Of a stretch of DNA of 64,000 nucleotides, positions 1 to 16,200 are shown piece by piece. The stretch lies in the NCBI RefSeq assembly GCF_964204645.1, contig NC_134033.1:14882155-14946154 (forward strand), written 5' to 3'. The first letter of the stretch is position 1; every line of letters starts with the position of its first letter. The notes below the pieces were generated by a model. It saw only the letters and a program-made list of their open reading frames with translations. It searched no databases and was not told where the DNA came from. The DNA comes from Tubulanus polymorphus. Lineage: Eukaryota > Nemertea > Palaeonemertea > Tubulaniformes > Tubulanidae. The translations under genes and the position numbers were made by a program.

Positions 1-591
1 AATCATTGATGTGAAACACTGTCCGTTTTGCAACGATGATATGAAATGCCGCAATAAGAATGAAAAACGAAAATGTTTTCTTGAGCTAATATTCGACGTT
101 TCGACTATATCGAATGATATCGTACATTGTGTAATATTCATCTTTGATCTTATCTTCTGACCTGGAAACAGTTGAACCTCATTAACACGATTGTGTTTGA
201 GCTGAAACCTGTTTATTAAAATGATTTCCATCATGTTCCAGGTAAGATAGATATTTATATCAATCCAGATTTGAATAATACGAAACCCGTTAAATACGGG
301 TACGACAATTTCACTAAATAAATACTCATATCAATCCAGATTTGAATTCTACGAAACCCGTTAAATACGAGACAATTTCACTTTTGCCTACAAGTTTCGC
401 ATCAACGGGGTTCCACTGTACTAGGATAAACTTGAAACCGTGAATCAATAATTAGCCCAATGAAACCTTTTCTGACTCGTTGTTTTCTTGGTGGATTTCA
501 TTTCATTTAATTCATTTATGTAGATTTTACATTCATCATCATTAAACCATCGATCACATGAACGTGATGTCGATATTCTTGTTTCTCGTAG
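1..591. other. intron/upstream sequence of the vWA gene
   Basis: No exon can be supported here. There are two direct copies of a ~60 bp AT-rich segment (about 257-318 and 329-382) that share a block reading CGAAACCCGTTAAATACG. Near 90-110 there is a sequence whose reverse strand reads TAGTCGAAACGTCG, the 3' half of the small hairpin family described at 9343 and 41941. The stretch is presumably intron of the gene whose last exons follow. Confidence 0.5.
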
Positions 592-985
592 CTTCAACAC
601 ATCGGAATCATGTTAACCGACGGAGCGCCCTCTAACCAACAAAAATCATTGGACGAAGCGAAAAAGTGCCGCGACGCAGGAATACTATTGTACGCCGTGG
701 GTGTGAAAAGTGCGCGTAAGGATGTCCTAGAAAAGATAGCGGGCAAAAAGGAGCGCGTTTTCGAGGTTTCGGATTTCGATAAATTGATCAACGTTTTAGG
801 CGCCCTTACAACAGAAGCATGCAGGGGTAAGTGAGGTCGAAAGTAGAAATTTTCTATATCTTCGATAAACAATTATGGTTTTTGTTCATTCATTTCTATC
901 GTCTAATATTTTCTTCATTTCAGATGCGAACGAGAGAGAGAGAATTGGACACATGCCGATAGAGAAACGTCCGATTTCGTTGTAA
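592..985 (+). CDS. von Willebrand factor A domain protein, 3' end (partial)
   Basis: These are the last two exons of a gene that starts before the window: 592-826 (acceptor CTCGTAG, donor GTAAGT) and 924-985 (acceptor TTTCAG), stop at 983. The first exon encodes the second half of a vWA fold: HIGIMLTDGAPSNQ is the beta-strand plus TDG loop that completes the metal-dependent adhesion site, followed by the typical ILLYAVGV strand, a K/R-rich helix and a final ...VFEVSDFDKL segment. A short polar tail of about 20 residues ends the protein. The upstream DxSxS part of the metal site lies outside the window, so the family member (matrilin-like, collagen-associated or other) cannot be named. A possible AATAAA is at 1359-1364. 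The gene converges on the carboxypeptidase gene, whose stop is only about 430 bp away. Confidence 0.8.
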
Positions 986-1413
986 AACGACGATAATCCA
1001 CTGACAATCTTATTCGTTAAATCTATAAATCCGTTAATCTATTAATCCGTAAAACCTTGTTATATTTATTCTACTTTTTGTATTCGCGCTGCAATCTAAA
1101 CCATTAAGCCTTATGAAATTATAAGTCAATAGTGCTGTACGTAACCTAAATCCGTTGCCGTTATGAAATTGTAAGTTCGTGCATTTTTCAAATTCATTAT
1201 ATATTGTTGTTGATTGATTGTTAACGTAGTCAATATTTCTATTAATGATTTCATAATCTAGATATTATCAAAGTACGTCTGCTATATCTGATGAATTCCT
1301 GAACGTTCAATTCGAACGAAATCATGATGGAACAAACAAAACAAACGATTCCGCCTTAAATAAATGTTTCTCCATTGCAAACAACAAAGCGCTGGTTATT
1401 AATTAATGTTAAT

Positions 1414-5903
<4,490 letters not shown>

Positions 5904-6345
5904 TTTACCGGTATTTCGGCCCTGGCAGCTACAGTCTTACCAATATCCACGTTATTTATATATGACCATTTAGCTTATCACTTTCTTATCGCGCAGGTGT
6001 CCATCCCGGAACAACAACCGGTTTATCTACGGATTATGATTAATGGCGCTTTTATTGACATGAACCGGCCAGAGGCGCACGCCAACTACACTGAGCAATA
6101 ACTAACTATCAAACCACACTCGCCGAGGACCTGACACCCAACTGAAATTAATTCCTCGCGCGGAAAATTTGAATTCGCTAAAAATGATTTTTGATTAACT
6201 GTAACAGATGTCGTTTAGAGTGAAGAGTAATTTATTCGTTTAGAATAAAATTCCACCTGAATATCAAACTGTTACATAGACGCGCGCGACAGGAGATACT
6301 GCAAACTACTGCTGGTGTTGACTGATATAGTTACCTGAAATCAAA
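5904..6345. promoter_or_regulatory. divergent promoter between carboxypeptidase and FYVE-like gene
   Basis: The two genes start head to head about 440 bp apart, so this interval probably holds both promoters and 5' UTRs. I see no convincing TATA box correctly placed for either. Inferred from gene orientation only. Confidence 0.5.
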
Positions 6346-6620
6346 ATGTAAGTAGCCTAAAGACCACCCCAACCCCCGGGTTCCTAACTATCGGCCTCTA
6401 CGTCATAAAGCGAATTATTTCAAAATGTCAGTAGCCTCAAGACCACCACGACCCGGTTTCTATTATAGTCATGGGCCTCTGCGTCATATTACCTCACAGT
6501 AAATCATTTCTCTGCATCATTAAGCAAATTATTTCAAAATGTAAGTAGCCTAAAGACCTCCCCGACCCCGGGTCCTAATCATGCGTCCCTCCGTCATTTT
6601 TTTCGCAGCAAATTATCTCC
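6333..6620 (+). repeat. three imperfect repeats around the first splice donor
   Basis: Three diverged copies, starting near 6333, 6419 and 6534, share TTTCAAAATGT(A/C)AGTAGCC, then a C-rich AAGACC..CC segment, then a CGTCAT motif. Copies 1 and 3 keep a consensus GTAAGT donor directly after the bases AT; copy 2 reads GTCAGT. The repeat therefore duplicates the candidate first-exon boundary of the FYVE-like gene. Confidence 0.7.
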
Positions 6621-9600
6621 AGAACAAATTCGTATTTAAATATATAATTGGAATCGTGCGAGCTCTTGCGCAGATCTCTTGACATGAAAAAAACCCGGAA
6701 CTGAATGTCATGACGTCGAAAACCAGATATGATTTTACCGATCCGAGGGCATACTGTGCTCTATATATACTCACAGGACTGTATATATACAGTCATATAA
6801 AGGCGACACTGTTAAGATTGTGACTACGACTGAGTGTCACTGTGGGATTTTTATAGGGAAACCGATTGGAATGAATTAGATACTGAAGCCGGGATGTATA
6901 CCGGTCGTCAGACAGCTGATGCTCAATGGAAGAGAACTGTTACTGAAATCAACGAGTTAGTTGAACAACATCAAACTGATCAGCAGTCTCATAAATGGAA
7001 AGGTTAGTATTGAGGACAATGACGGCAAACATAAGTGTGATGAAATACTCTCCACGTTGGAAGCCGTGACATAAATTTCTGATTCTATCTTATGAAAGGT
7101 ATAACGAAGTCTCATTGGGTACCGACTTCATCCAGCGCTTACTGTCAAAACAGACGATGTAAAAAACAGTTTAGTTATACAGTCTGGCCACAGAACTGTA
7201 CCAGGTAAGTATTACAGTACTGTACTTCATATGTATGTATTACACTGATACAACAATATTACTGTAATAATTACGCGGTGTTTCTCTGATATGTAGGTGT
7301 GGCAAGTTATATTGTACTGATTGTCTACAGTTTAAAAGAGCACTGAATAATCTAGCTCATCCAGACCCACAGGGAAAACTATACAAGGTACGTAAAATTG
7401 GGTGTACAGATTTTAGGTAACCGCAAAAACCGAAGCGATAACAACATAAATCTCATTTTCTAATGATGATAAAAAAACAGTTTATTGACACGAACCATTT
7501 TCATCCCCTCGTCAGATGATAGACGTGAATCAAAATAGATGTGAATCAAATGAATAAGACAACAGATTTATTTGATTCACATGTCTGTCATCTGATGAGG
7601 GGATTTGATCCCAAAAACGTTCATGTCATTAAACTGTGTGTTTATACTCATTAGAAAATGATGTTTATACTTCTATCGCTTCTATGTTAAATTGAGTTGC
7701 ACCGACTCTTTTCTACATATGTATAATAGAATTGTTAATCATTGATATTATTGTTATAAGTTTATTTCTTTACCAGAAAATACGATCCGAAAATACAGCC
7801 ATCGCTGTTACAGAAAAATAAAATGAAAGTTCTTCCGCGGTGTAAAATCTACATTTAAAATCTATATCAAATCTATCTTATGTTTGGCACAGGTTTGTGA
7901 ATTGTGTTACGATAAAGGACCGCAAACGTTGGGAGCTACTCGACAACAAACCGACGATTTCTATTTCTTCAGAAATCGACATAAAGATATTCAAAGCAGA
8001 ATAATCAAAGGAACGGCCCGACACGTGAACAAGTAAGAGTGATGGTAGAATAACCCCTGTACACTCTGACGTGGAGAACTGATAATAAGTTTTAGAACTC
8101 ACTTAAATAATACAGAATTTAAGAGATTAAGAGAATTCTTTTCATCAACAATTAAAATCAAAATACACGACGTTTCGAACTTTCACTAGAGATCTTCGCC
8201 GTTTTTAATCTTTTAGATTCTCTATGCAATGCGTTTAAAAATTAAGTAAGAGTGATAATTAGGTGTAGGAGGTAGTAGCGATAGGAGCATCGAAGTTGGA
8301 AGGAGTTTTGGACATCACGAGGGGGGAGAAGTTGTAGAGCACGGATTAGATAGTTACGTTGGGAGGGGAGAGTGAAGAAGCTAATGTGTAAACGTATTTC
8401 ATAATATTTTAAAATGCTAGTAAATTTCTTATAATAATAATAATCTTTATTTTTCAAAGAAATTGAAACAATTTATAACATGACATCCATACATAAATAT
8501 AAATAAGTATAAAATGTGCCAATATCAAATGAATCTTTATTCATTTACAGTTTAGATTTCGAAGCCGAGTGTATAAGATTAAAACGCGGATTTATGGAAA
8601 ACGTCGGAAAATCAACGGTTATCAAAACAATGCATGAAATTCGCTGTTTCGTAAAATTGCCAGACTGGCGGAGATCCAGTAGATATCAGGTATATACAGC
8701 TAGCACGTGACCAACCACAGCTTCTATATCTCCTCTTCGATTAGTCATGTTAAACAAACACCATTATGAACATTATGACAATTATTCAATGTTTTCTGTT
8801 CATATATTGTAGGAGCAGAGATTTTGTCGAAAATGCTATAATTGCGAGAAAGAATTCGGATTATTAAACAGTCGTTCTGTTTGTAGTGTTTGTGGAGCTA
8901 ATTCCTGTAATCAGTGCGTCACCGATGATCTTATAGTTTACATGCAAGAGGATGACAATCAGTGTTCTGGCGCTAAACTCGCTATCATTAAAATCGTCGG
9001 GGTGAATATGAAATAAATGATATCTTGATTTAATGAATATTCCCATAATGATGATAATTTAGAAGTTGACAGTTTTGAGAGCCCCGTCTTCGGGAAACAG
9101 TAGGTCATTTACTTTATATGAACATTTAGATATATCTCGAAACTACCATAGATGAATAAACTTTGAAATATCATTATTTTGGGATTCACTGCGAATATAT
9201 CCATCAAATCTAAATTTTACTCTCTTTTCAAATGGAAGCCATGACGTACATCCATTGGATGACGCGTACGATCTTGACTTATGAGTAGAGAGAAACCCAC
9301 AATGATAATAAAAAGTGAAACCTCGAGATAGTAGTTTATTTCAGCGTTTCGACTATATCCTAATAGTCATCTTCAGGAATAATGAATATATATCTCTTGC
9401 CTTTTTTTCAGTGTCCGAATAGAGAACCCGATTTATGTATGTACCTGAAGGTGTGCTATATATGTAGGATGCAGATTCAGAAGAAACAAGTCGCGCAGTT
9501 TCACGAACAAAAAATCGAAGCAGAAATGGACGAGTCTTGGAGAACGATCACTGACGTGCAGAAAACGGCGTCTAAAATTCAACAGAAAATTGATATTTAC

Positions 9601-12412
9601 TTACCGCAGGTGGGATAAGTTATAAGTCAGGTCGCGGTTCCAAGTTAAAGTTTAGAGTATCTGAGTTCGACTCTAGATTACAGTAAACACCGCTTACTAA
9701 ATCTGTACTAAAATGGAATCATTTTCCTATGTATTTTCCGATCCTCAACTCCAATTTTGCTGATCTTGTGTTCATCCGAGTTACTCTAGTTTATTTTCAA
9801 TTATTTCTAACTTGGCTATTATTAGTTTCTGTTTATCGGGTGGGGATTGAATTGAATCGATTTCATTATTTCAGTACCAGGAGATGATAGTGTCGTTAGC
9901 TGAGACCCATCATACACCAATATCAAACCATAACCGCAGTAATATACAAGTATTAGCTAAATCACAGGTGCGTATATTAATGTCAATGGTCGCGCAATTT
10001 CCTAAGATATCAGGGGCCAGTTGCACAGTCGTGACTTAAGTCCAAAAGTGGTCTTAAATCTTAAGACTGGTCTTAAGTTGTTTGATAAGCTATAGAACTA
10101 AGTTGGTCTTAGACTGGTCTTAAGTCTAAGTCATGACTATGCAACCGGCCCCTGGACAAAACAAATTTTTATCTAAACGGGGGCGGATCTTTGATTCTTT
10201 GATGGGATCGACCTGAAAATTGGTATGGGCGCTTTATTTGATAAGGGCATATTTGAGTGGGTTTCCGGTGGCAAAAATTGGTTTTCCTGGCCTTCATCAC
10301 GACCCATTTGGATTTATTTTGTCGTTTCAAACTTCTATTTGCAAAAAGAAAATTCCCGACTTAAGCGATTGCATATTCATACTTCACCATACTGCAGTCT
10401 CGCTGACACGCTGATCACACGACTCGCGTATGGATGTCTCTCTTGCTCTATATTTCCAGGAGGATCTGGCAGATAATTTCACGCAAATCGTGATCGTTAT
10501 CAGCGGAATGAAGAAATTGATACCGAACTCGAAAGGACAAACGACGATTCTACGAAACATGACGACTGTAAGATATAACTTTCAAATAAACATTGTCATC
10601 AATGGTTTATTCGACGATCAAATCGTGATATACATTTATTCGCAGGCGTATTTGACGTATTATCACGAGAATATGTACAATTACCGGGATTTAAAGAAAC
10701 AGCTGGAAGATGTTACTCCGTTAGAAGTATTAAACCGAATACAACAGATCGTTGAGAAAAATGTACGTATAGGCTAAACTAAATGTAAAAATAGGTAGTA
10801 CTTCGTAGGTTAACTAGATTTTCTATGAGAAATGCGAGTGGTTTTGCTACAAATAGTAGCTTTGTCATGCCCATTTTGCGTGCAGATTTCTAATAGAAAG
10901 AAAGTACAACCAGATTAACACGGCTTCTCTAACACCTCGTCTCGTCACGAGATTTACCGCTTATCTCCGTAATTCTGAACTTGACATCATTATATTTGCA
11001 GACGATAAACAGCGTGTATTTAACCATTAAACAATTAGTTTTCGAAACGATTCATTTACAATCAAAACACTCGTTTCCAATGAACATTCCCGAGGAGATG
11101 ATACAAGTGGAACAGGTAACGGATTATTTGTGGATACAGCCATAAGTATGTTGTAGCGACATCCTTTTTGAAGTTTGTGATTACACATAGTTCTATGGAT
11201 TACAAAAATCTCCCTCAAAACATGTGTGACAATCAAGCTAAACGAAAATGCTATTCTTTATAACACCAAATTCATTATAAGAATAATTTCTCTATCATTA
11301 AGAATAATATCAATGAAAACAACTGCTATTGTTTTTTTTTCTTACGTTTCGGTTGGAATCTTTCAGCCATCTTCAGAGTTTAATTGAAAATAAGGAAGGA
11401 TTCCATTCGAAACTAAGAAAAACACTGTTTAAATTGATTTCGTGGGTTTCTCTTAATGATATTCATCAAGACTGGAAAATAGTCTCAACTATTTACATTC
11501 TACACAGTATGTTCGTCCCGTAGGTAATGGTGAGAGAGCTTCGACAAGCTGTGAAGAACGACGGTGAAATCAAATGGGAAGAGCACGAAGAATTGATTGA
11601 TGCTTTCATTAAAAGTCGATTACAGGTAAAAATACGATTTTATACATGTACATGTATATGGTTACCTTGTGTATAACTTTTTCATCAGAGATATTTAATG
11701 GAACCTGCTCTGATATAAATAACGAGTTATCGGTCATTACAAACCTACAATTGCGTCCTTTAAATGATAATTTAGGCCGTGCCTAATTACAGTTTACAGT
11801 TTATTTGACAGACTCAAGGTCTACAATTTAGACAAGATGAGTGAAAGATAAAACAATATACAAAATAACATAGCGGCGAATGCCTTGTTTACACAAATAT
11901 TTTCGCGTTCACACGTAAGCCAAAATTGGCATGGGCCTGGTCGGACGTTTTTGGTCGGCCAAACAGGCACAAGCCCATGTGCTACCCGTGAAAGCGCCAA
12001 AAATGTTCGTGTTATCGTAACCTGTGATGAACATATCAACCTGTCTCCTCAAGTTCGTCATAACGAGGCCCCCCTTATCATCCTTAGAAACAAGAATTTT
12101 ATTTCCTGTAAATTCAGATTATTCATGGGGGATTTTTTCCAGAAACACGAAGTGTTCATTCGTCCATCGCGTCGTCTGCTGAAACAGCACGGACAACGAT
12201 ACATTACAGTAGTCATACTGGAACGCGTTGAATCGATTTTACAAAGAATTCAACTGGAAATATCCTCGAAATGTACGGAAAAAAGTTTCATACCATCCGT
12301 AAACCAGATTGACAAACTCCATCAGTTTATCAGCGATCAGTTGATCGAATTGATTCAGGAAGAGGAAGAATGGGGATTTGTGGGTAATATGACCCAGAAT
12401 TCACCAGCGTGA
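6346..12412 (+). CDS. double FYVE-like zinc-finger coiled-coil protein
   Basis: Exons: (6346-6347), 6857-7002, 7099-7204, 7297-7387, 7893-8032, 8551-8689, 8813-9001, 9412-9609, 9875-9967, 10460-10567, 10646-10762, 11002-11115, 11524-11625, 12143-12412; 604 residues. Two treble-clef-like fingers are visible. Finger 1: C65, C70, C83, C86, C91, C94, C117, C120, preceded by HWVP and ending KVCELCY. Finger 2: C216, C219, C232, C235, C240, C243, C286, C289, ending KVCYIC. Spacing matches FYVE fingers, but the RHHCR phosphoinositide-binding motif is absent (WPQNCTRCG instead). A charged helical, probably coiled-coil region follows (about 290-345), then a long helical C-terminal half. Known FYVE proteins act on endosomes; membrane binding here is doubtful. 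The start codon appears split AT|G by intron 1, because an in-frame stop lies at 6831; the alternative is Met at 6894. ATTAAA follows at 12520. I do not recognise a named orthologue. Confidence 0.82.
7475..7640. repeat. inverted-repeat element in FYVE-like intron
   Basis: Left arm (TTTATTGACACGAACC, CCCCTCGTCAGATGATAGAC, GTGAATCAAA) recurs as the reverse complement at 7568-7640. The right arm contains CTGATGA at 7592-7598 followed by a GGGAT/ATCCC stem, a hammerhead-like arrangement discussed in the findings. Confidence 0.7.
8035..8240. mobile_element. second copy of the ACGACGTTTCGAAC dispersed repeat
   Basis: Shares TGGTAGAATA, CTGACGTGGAGAAC, ACAGAATTTAA and AATTAAAATCAAAATACACG with 3658-3800. 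It lies in the intron after 8032. Only one arm of the inverted repeat is kept here. Confidence 0.65.
9343..9378 (-). other. CTGAAGATGA...GTCGAAACG hairpin
   Basis: On the minus strand: CCTGAAGATGACTAT, loop TAGGAT, then ATAGTCGAAACG, so ACTAT pairs with ATAGT. Sisters of this hairpin occur at 2302-2340 (+), 8166-8203 (-), 7592-7619 (+) and 41941-41980 (+). Hairpins of this type with a CUGAnGA...GAAAC layout recall hammerhead ribozymes in Penelope-like retroelements, but the core is not canonical here. Confidence 0.4.
10011..10155. mobile_element. palindromic MITE-like element, copy B
   Basis: Starts CAGGGGCCAGTTGCACAGTC and ends GCAACCGGCCCCTGG, giving inverted ends of about 30 bp with few mismatches. 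It lies in the intron between 9967 and 10460. Confidence 0.85.
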
Positions 12413-13214
12413 TGAAATGATGACCAGTGGTTTATATTGAGAATTCCCTGCGGCCAGAATTATATATATTGCCATGTTCTAATCTATAGGTGCTACTGTT
12501 GTATTTACTTGTTAAAGATATTAAATTGTTATAAACTATGAAATTAAAAAACCATGTAATATATATAATTCTTGTGTTAATTATTTCAAGCTTTTTTAGT
12601 TCACTGTGGTGTTTGCTTGATAGTTATTTAAAACAAAAGTTCATGGCTTCGCCTAAAGGCACGAATGGCCGCAGTCGTGTGTTTGAACACTAAGCTAATT
12701 TGAATATCATTTCTCAAATGAGTCGATCTTTTGTCCAAATTATGATAAAGCAGCATCTAAGTATAAAGCAGCGGAATTCCGTGTTGCAATAGACATTTTC
12801 GCCCTCTCTCCACCGTTTTCACAGCTTATGCCCGGAGAAGGTCTTCGGGCGTCAACCGGAACCGTCATGTTTTCTCCATCCATGTCTAATCCTGAAGTAT
12901 AAATGTTATATATGGCATAATTAAAATATGTTCAGGTCGAGGTGTTACGAAATCAGCGATCTAGATGATGTTACCAGCCATCTACCAAAACAGGCATTCG
13001 AACTTTTGCAGATTTGCTTTGAGTGCGTTGAGCCGGTGATCATTGTTGGGAATAATGTCGATTTGAATTGAATTACACTGTACGGTGGCTCCCTCAATTC
13101 TGAAACATTCACAATCCATGTCGACCTAAGCGTCGCGTCTAGCAGTTGGATATATCGGGCGCGACGGGTTCGTTGCGTCGTATCCAGCAGTATATACACC
13201 CTCCACTGACTGAA
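12413..13214. other. intergenic, FYVE-like gene to exchanger
   Basis: About 800 bp. The first part is the AT-rich 3' UTR of the FYVE-like gene with ATTAAA at 12520-12525. The last part should hold the exchanger promoter and 5' UTR. I see no other gene or clear repeat. Confidence 0.5.
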
Positions 13215-16200
13215 ATGGCGACTGCGTTGACGGGGCTGATTTTACTGATGATATTCGCCGGGCCGGGTTTATCTAAAGCCGCGGCGGCCGCTGCAGGAGA
13301 TCAGATGCAGACCGATGTTATAGCGGCTCAAGATGAGAGGGTTAAAACTGAACATCAGTTAGATGCGTTGAATCTGTTAATGTTTATCGGTTTATTAATT
13401 TTAACTGTTTTGACGATTTGGTTGTTTAAACATGTTCGGTTCAGATTCGTGCACGAAACTGGATTATCTATTATTTACGGTACGTTGTCTCTTCATGCAA
13501 ATGCATCATCAGTTTTTAAAAACAGCGATGTTAAACAGAGTGTACTTAGATACTCTGGATAGACGCGATAGTGGACGTGCCTAGGCTAGACGTCGTCAGG
13601 GGTAGATCCTTAGGGATGATAGGCCTACACAACAATTGTTTGTTTATACGAGATAGGCTAGGGTACTATGTTATGCCAGTTTACAATTTTGGCTCAAGGG
13701 CAGGGTGGTGGGTTTAAACAAATGGGCACCTGTCCAAAATTAGAAATGATCGCCTTCTTAATTAACGTATTAAATTAATTGATTGTTCATTCATTTCGTA
13801 AAATGATCAGAATGAGAAAAATGAATGGAGTTTTAAAAATATGAATTGTTTATGATAGTGATTTCAGTGAATGAATCTGTGAGTATATACAGCAGCACGA
13901 GCATGAATGAGTCATATTTATTTATTACACGTGTGTGTGTCACACGGTGAGGAAGAGAGACAGGAGTCACGTCTGAAAATAGATTCACTACTCTGCAGCA
14001 TCTTCTTAATCCAAAAAACTTGAACCAGTCCGTGTTAGGCTAATTAGTCCCTGTATAAGTCTCCTGGGCCCAGTTAGGTTTGGATTGTTGTCCTCATTGA
14101 AGATATGAAGTAAAAAATAGCAATTACTCCAAAAATTTTAGTTAAACTTTTTTGTGAAACTGGGCCCTAATCTTTGGTCCCTCCCCCCTGAAATCTAGTC
14201 CTTGTATGCCCAGGGTACTCTAGTCCAACCTTCAGTACACCCTGTATCCAATCCATAGGGACTTGACACAGAAGGATTTTGACCCCAGTATCCTAGGTAC
14301 TATATATAAAAAGGCTAAAAGGTCTTTTTATATATATTACCTAGGACACTGGGGTCAAAATCGTTTTGTGTCAAGTCCCTGTGATCCAGTCCCTGTATAC
14401 CCGGATTGTACCACCCCACCTCCAAAAGGCTCTTATGACACTTAACAGAATATAAAAGAAGTACAATTGAGATACAATATATAGCACAAAATGCAGTGCA
14501 AAATAAAATTTAAAGTAGTTCAGCATCAGTAGTCCAGGGCCCGGTTTCACAAAAAAGTTTAAGCCTAAAACAGTTTAGTTTGAATTGTTGTCTTCATTGA
14601 AAACATGAAGTAACCATTAGCAATTACACCAAAAATTTGAGTTTAACTTTTTTGTGAAACTGGGCCCTGACCAATTAGGTAAAATTTCGTCTAAAAAGAT
14701 GAGTCTTCAATAAGTATTTGAAAGCATTTCATGAGCTTGCTCGCTTCAAATCAATAGGTCATCGGGTTCAAATCCCTGTCGAAGGAGGATGGCCTACCCC
14801 CATACTTTAGCCTGAGATGAAATAATAAAAAAAATAATGTTTAAATTTTTATGTAGTGTCATTCTAGTGTCAAGATTATAATATAAAACACCACAGTGCC
14901 ATTACAACATTTCAGTTATAAGGCTAAACAAAAATGATACCTTGTTTCTCCGCAGCGGCCGGGTCATTTTTGTAAAATATGATAAAATTTATAAACAGTT
15001 CATTCCTATAGCGGCCGGGTCTGTTATGGTAAAATTGATCACGATTTTAAAAAGAGTAATGTATAGGGTAGATAGGCGGCCGGCCGGGTCAACATTTAAG
15101 CTCAGCAGAGCGGAGAAACAAGGTATCAATTTTTTTTAGCCTAAGTTTCATTTAAAAAATCTCATCGTTTGATTTGCAGGTTTAGTGGTAGGCGCCATTA
15201 TAAGATACGGCGGTATCGGATCGGCGACGACGCACGAGACGGTCGAGTTACCTCCGAATAGTTCGTTCCTCGGAGCGTTACCTCCCGATAACCTGCGACT
15301 GAGAGTCGTTATCATCGACGAGACGACCAATACGACCCGACCGACTTATTACGCATACGATTATAAGGGCAAAATTAAAGATATCACGTCGATTAAAAAC
15401 GTCGAACTCGACGAAAAGGTAATTTTAACATCCTGGAAATTTATCCCAACTTTCGATGCAGTCAAACTCGGGGAAAGTCCTAGTTTGGATCACTATTTTC
15501 AATTCGGACGGCTTGGCTACTCGATCCAGCTTCGTAAAAAAGTGTATGCTTAAAACGGTTTAGTTTGACTTGTATCTTATTGAATACTTAAAGGACTTAA
15601 CAACAACCAAAAATCTTAATTAAACCTTTTTGTGAAATTGAAACCTGACTTTGAAAACTCGAGAGAATCAGAAAAATCAGGCAAAAGTGAATTTGACAAA
15701 TTTTGCACAAAAAAAAACTCTAGAAAATGCTAGGAATTTTGATAATGATATTGACCACGCGTTTCTTTATCAATTCAATGAAAAATGAATAGATTGTAAC
15801 ATCTTAAACATAGAAATTACTCAGATTCACTGTGAATGTTCTGTTCGGCCTAGCCTAGAAAAATCGGGGAAAACTCTGGGAATTTGTAAATATGTGGAAA
15901 GTGGTGCCACCCTACCGAATAAGTCATCAATATTATGATCACGACAATGAAAACTTATCCTCGAGTTTCATTGTATTTCTAAAACTCAACCCAAAATTTT
16001 TATGAATTTCTTAATTTTAGGCGACGTTCGATCCGGAATTGTTTTTCAATGTTTTACTGCCCCCGATAATATTCTACGCCGGATACAGCATGAAACGAGT
16101 AAGTTGATATTTTCGGTCGGTCTTAGGATTTCATCGCAGTTCACTGTCTTCAGAATGATCTAATAATAGAAGTACCATCCATTGAATAATCTTGAATTAA

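Noticed and set aside
11885-12142. N-terminal part of the 175-codon frame ending at 12412
   Set aside because: The true last exon of the FYVE-like gene starts at 12143 after TTTTTTCCAG; the upstream part is intron that happens to be open.
13146-13214. Upstream extension of the exchanger start
   Set aside because: It has no ATG in frame before 13215; the signal-like [14 protein letters not shown] start fits the family.
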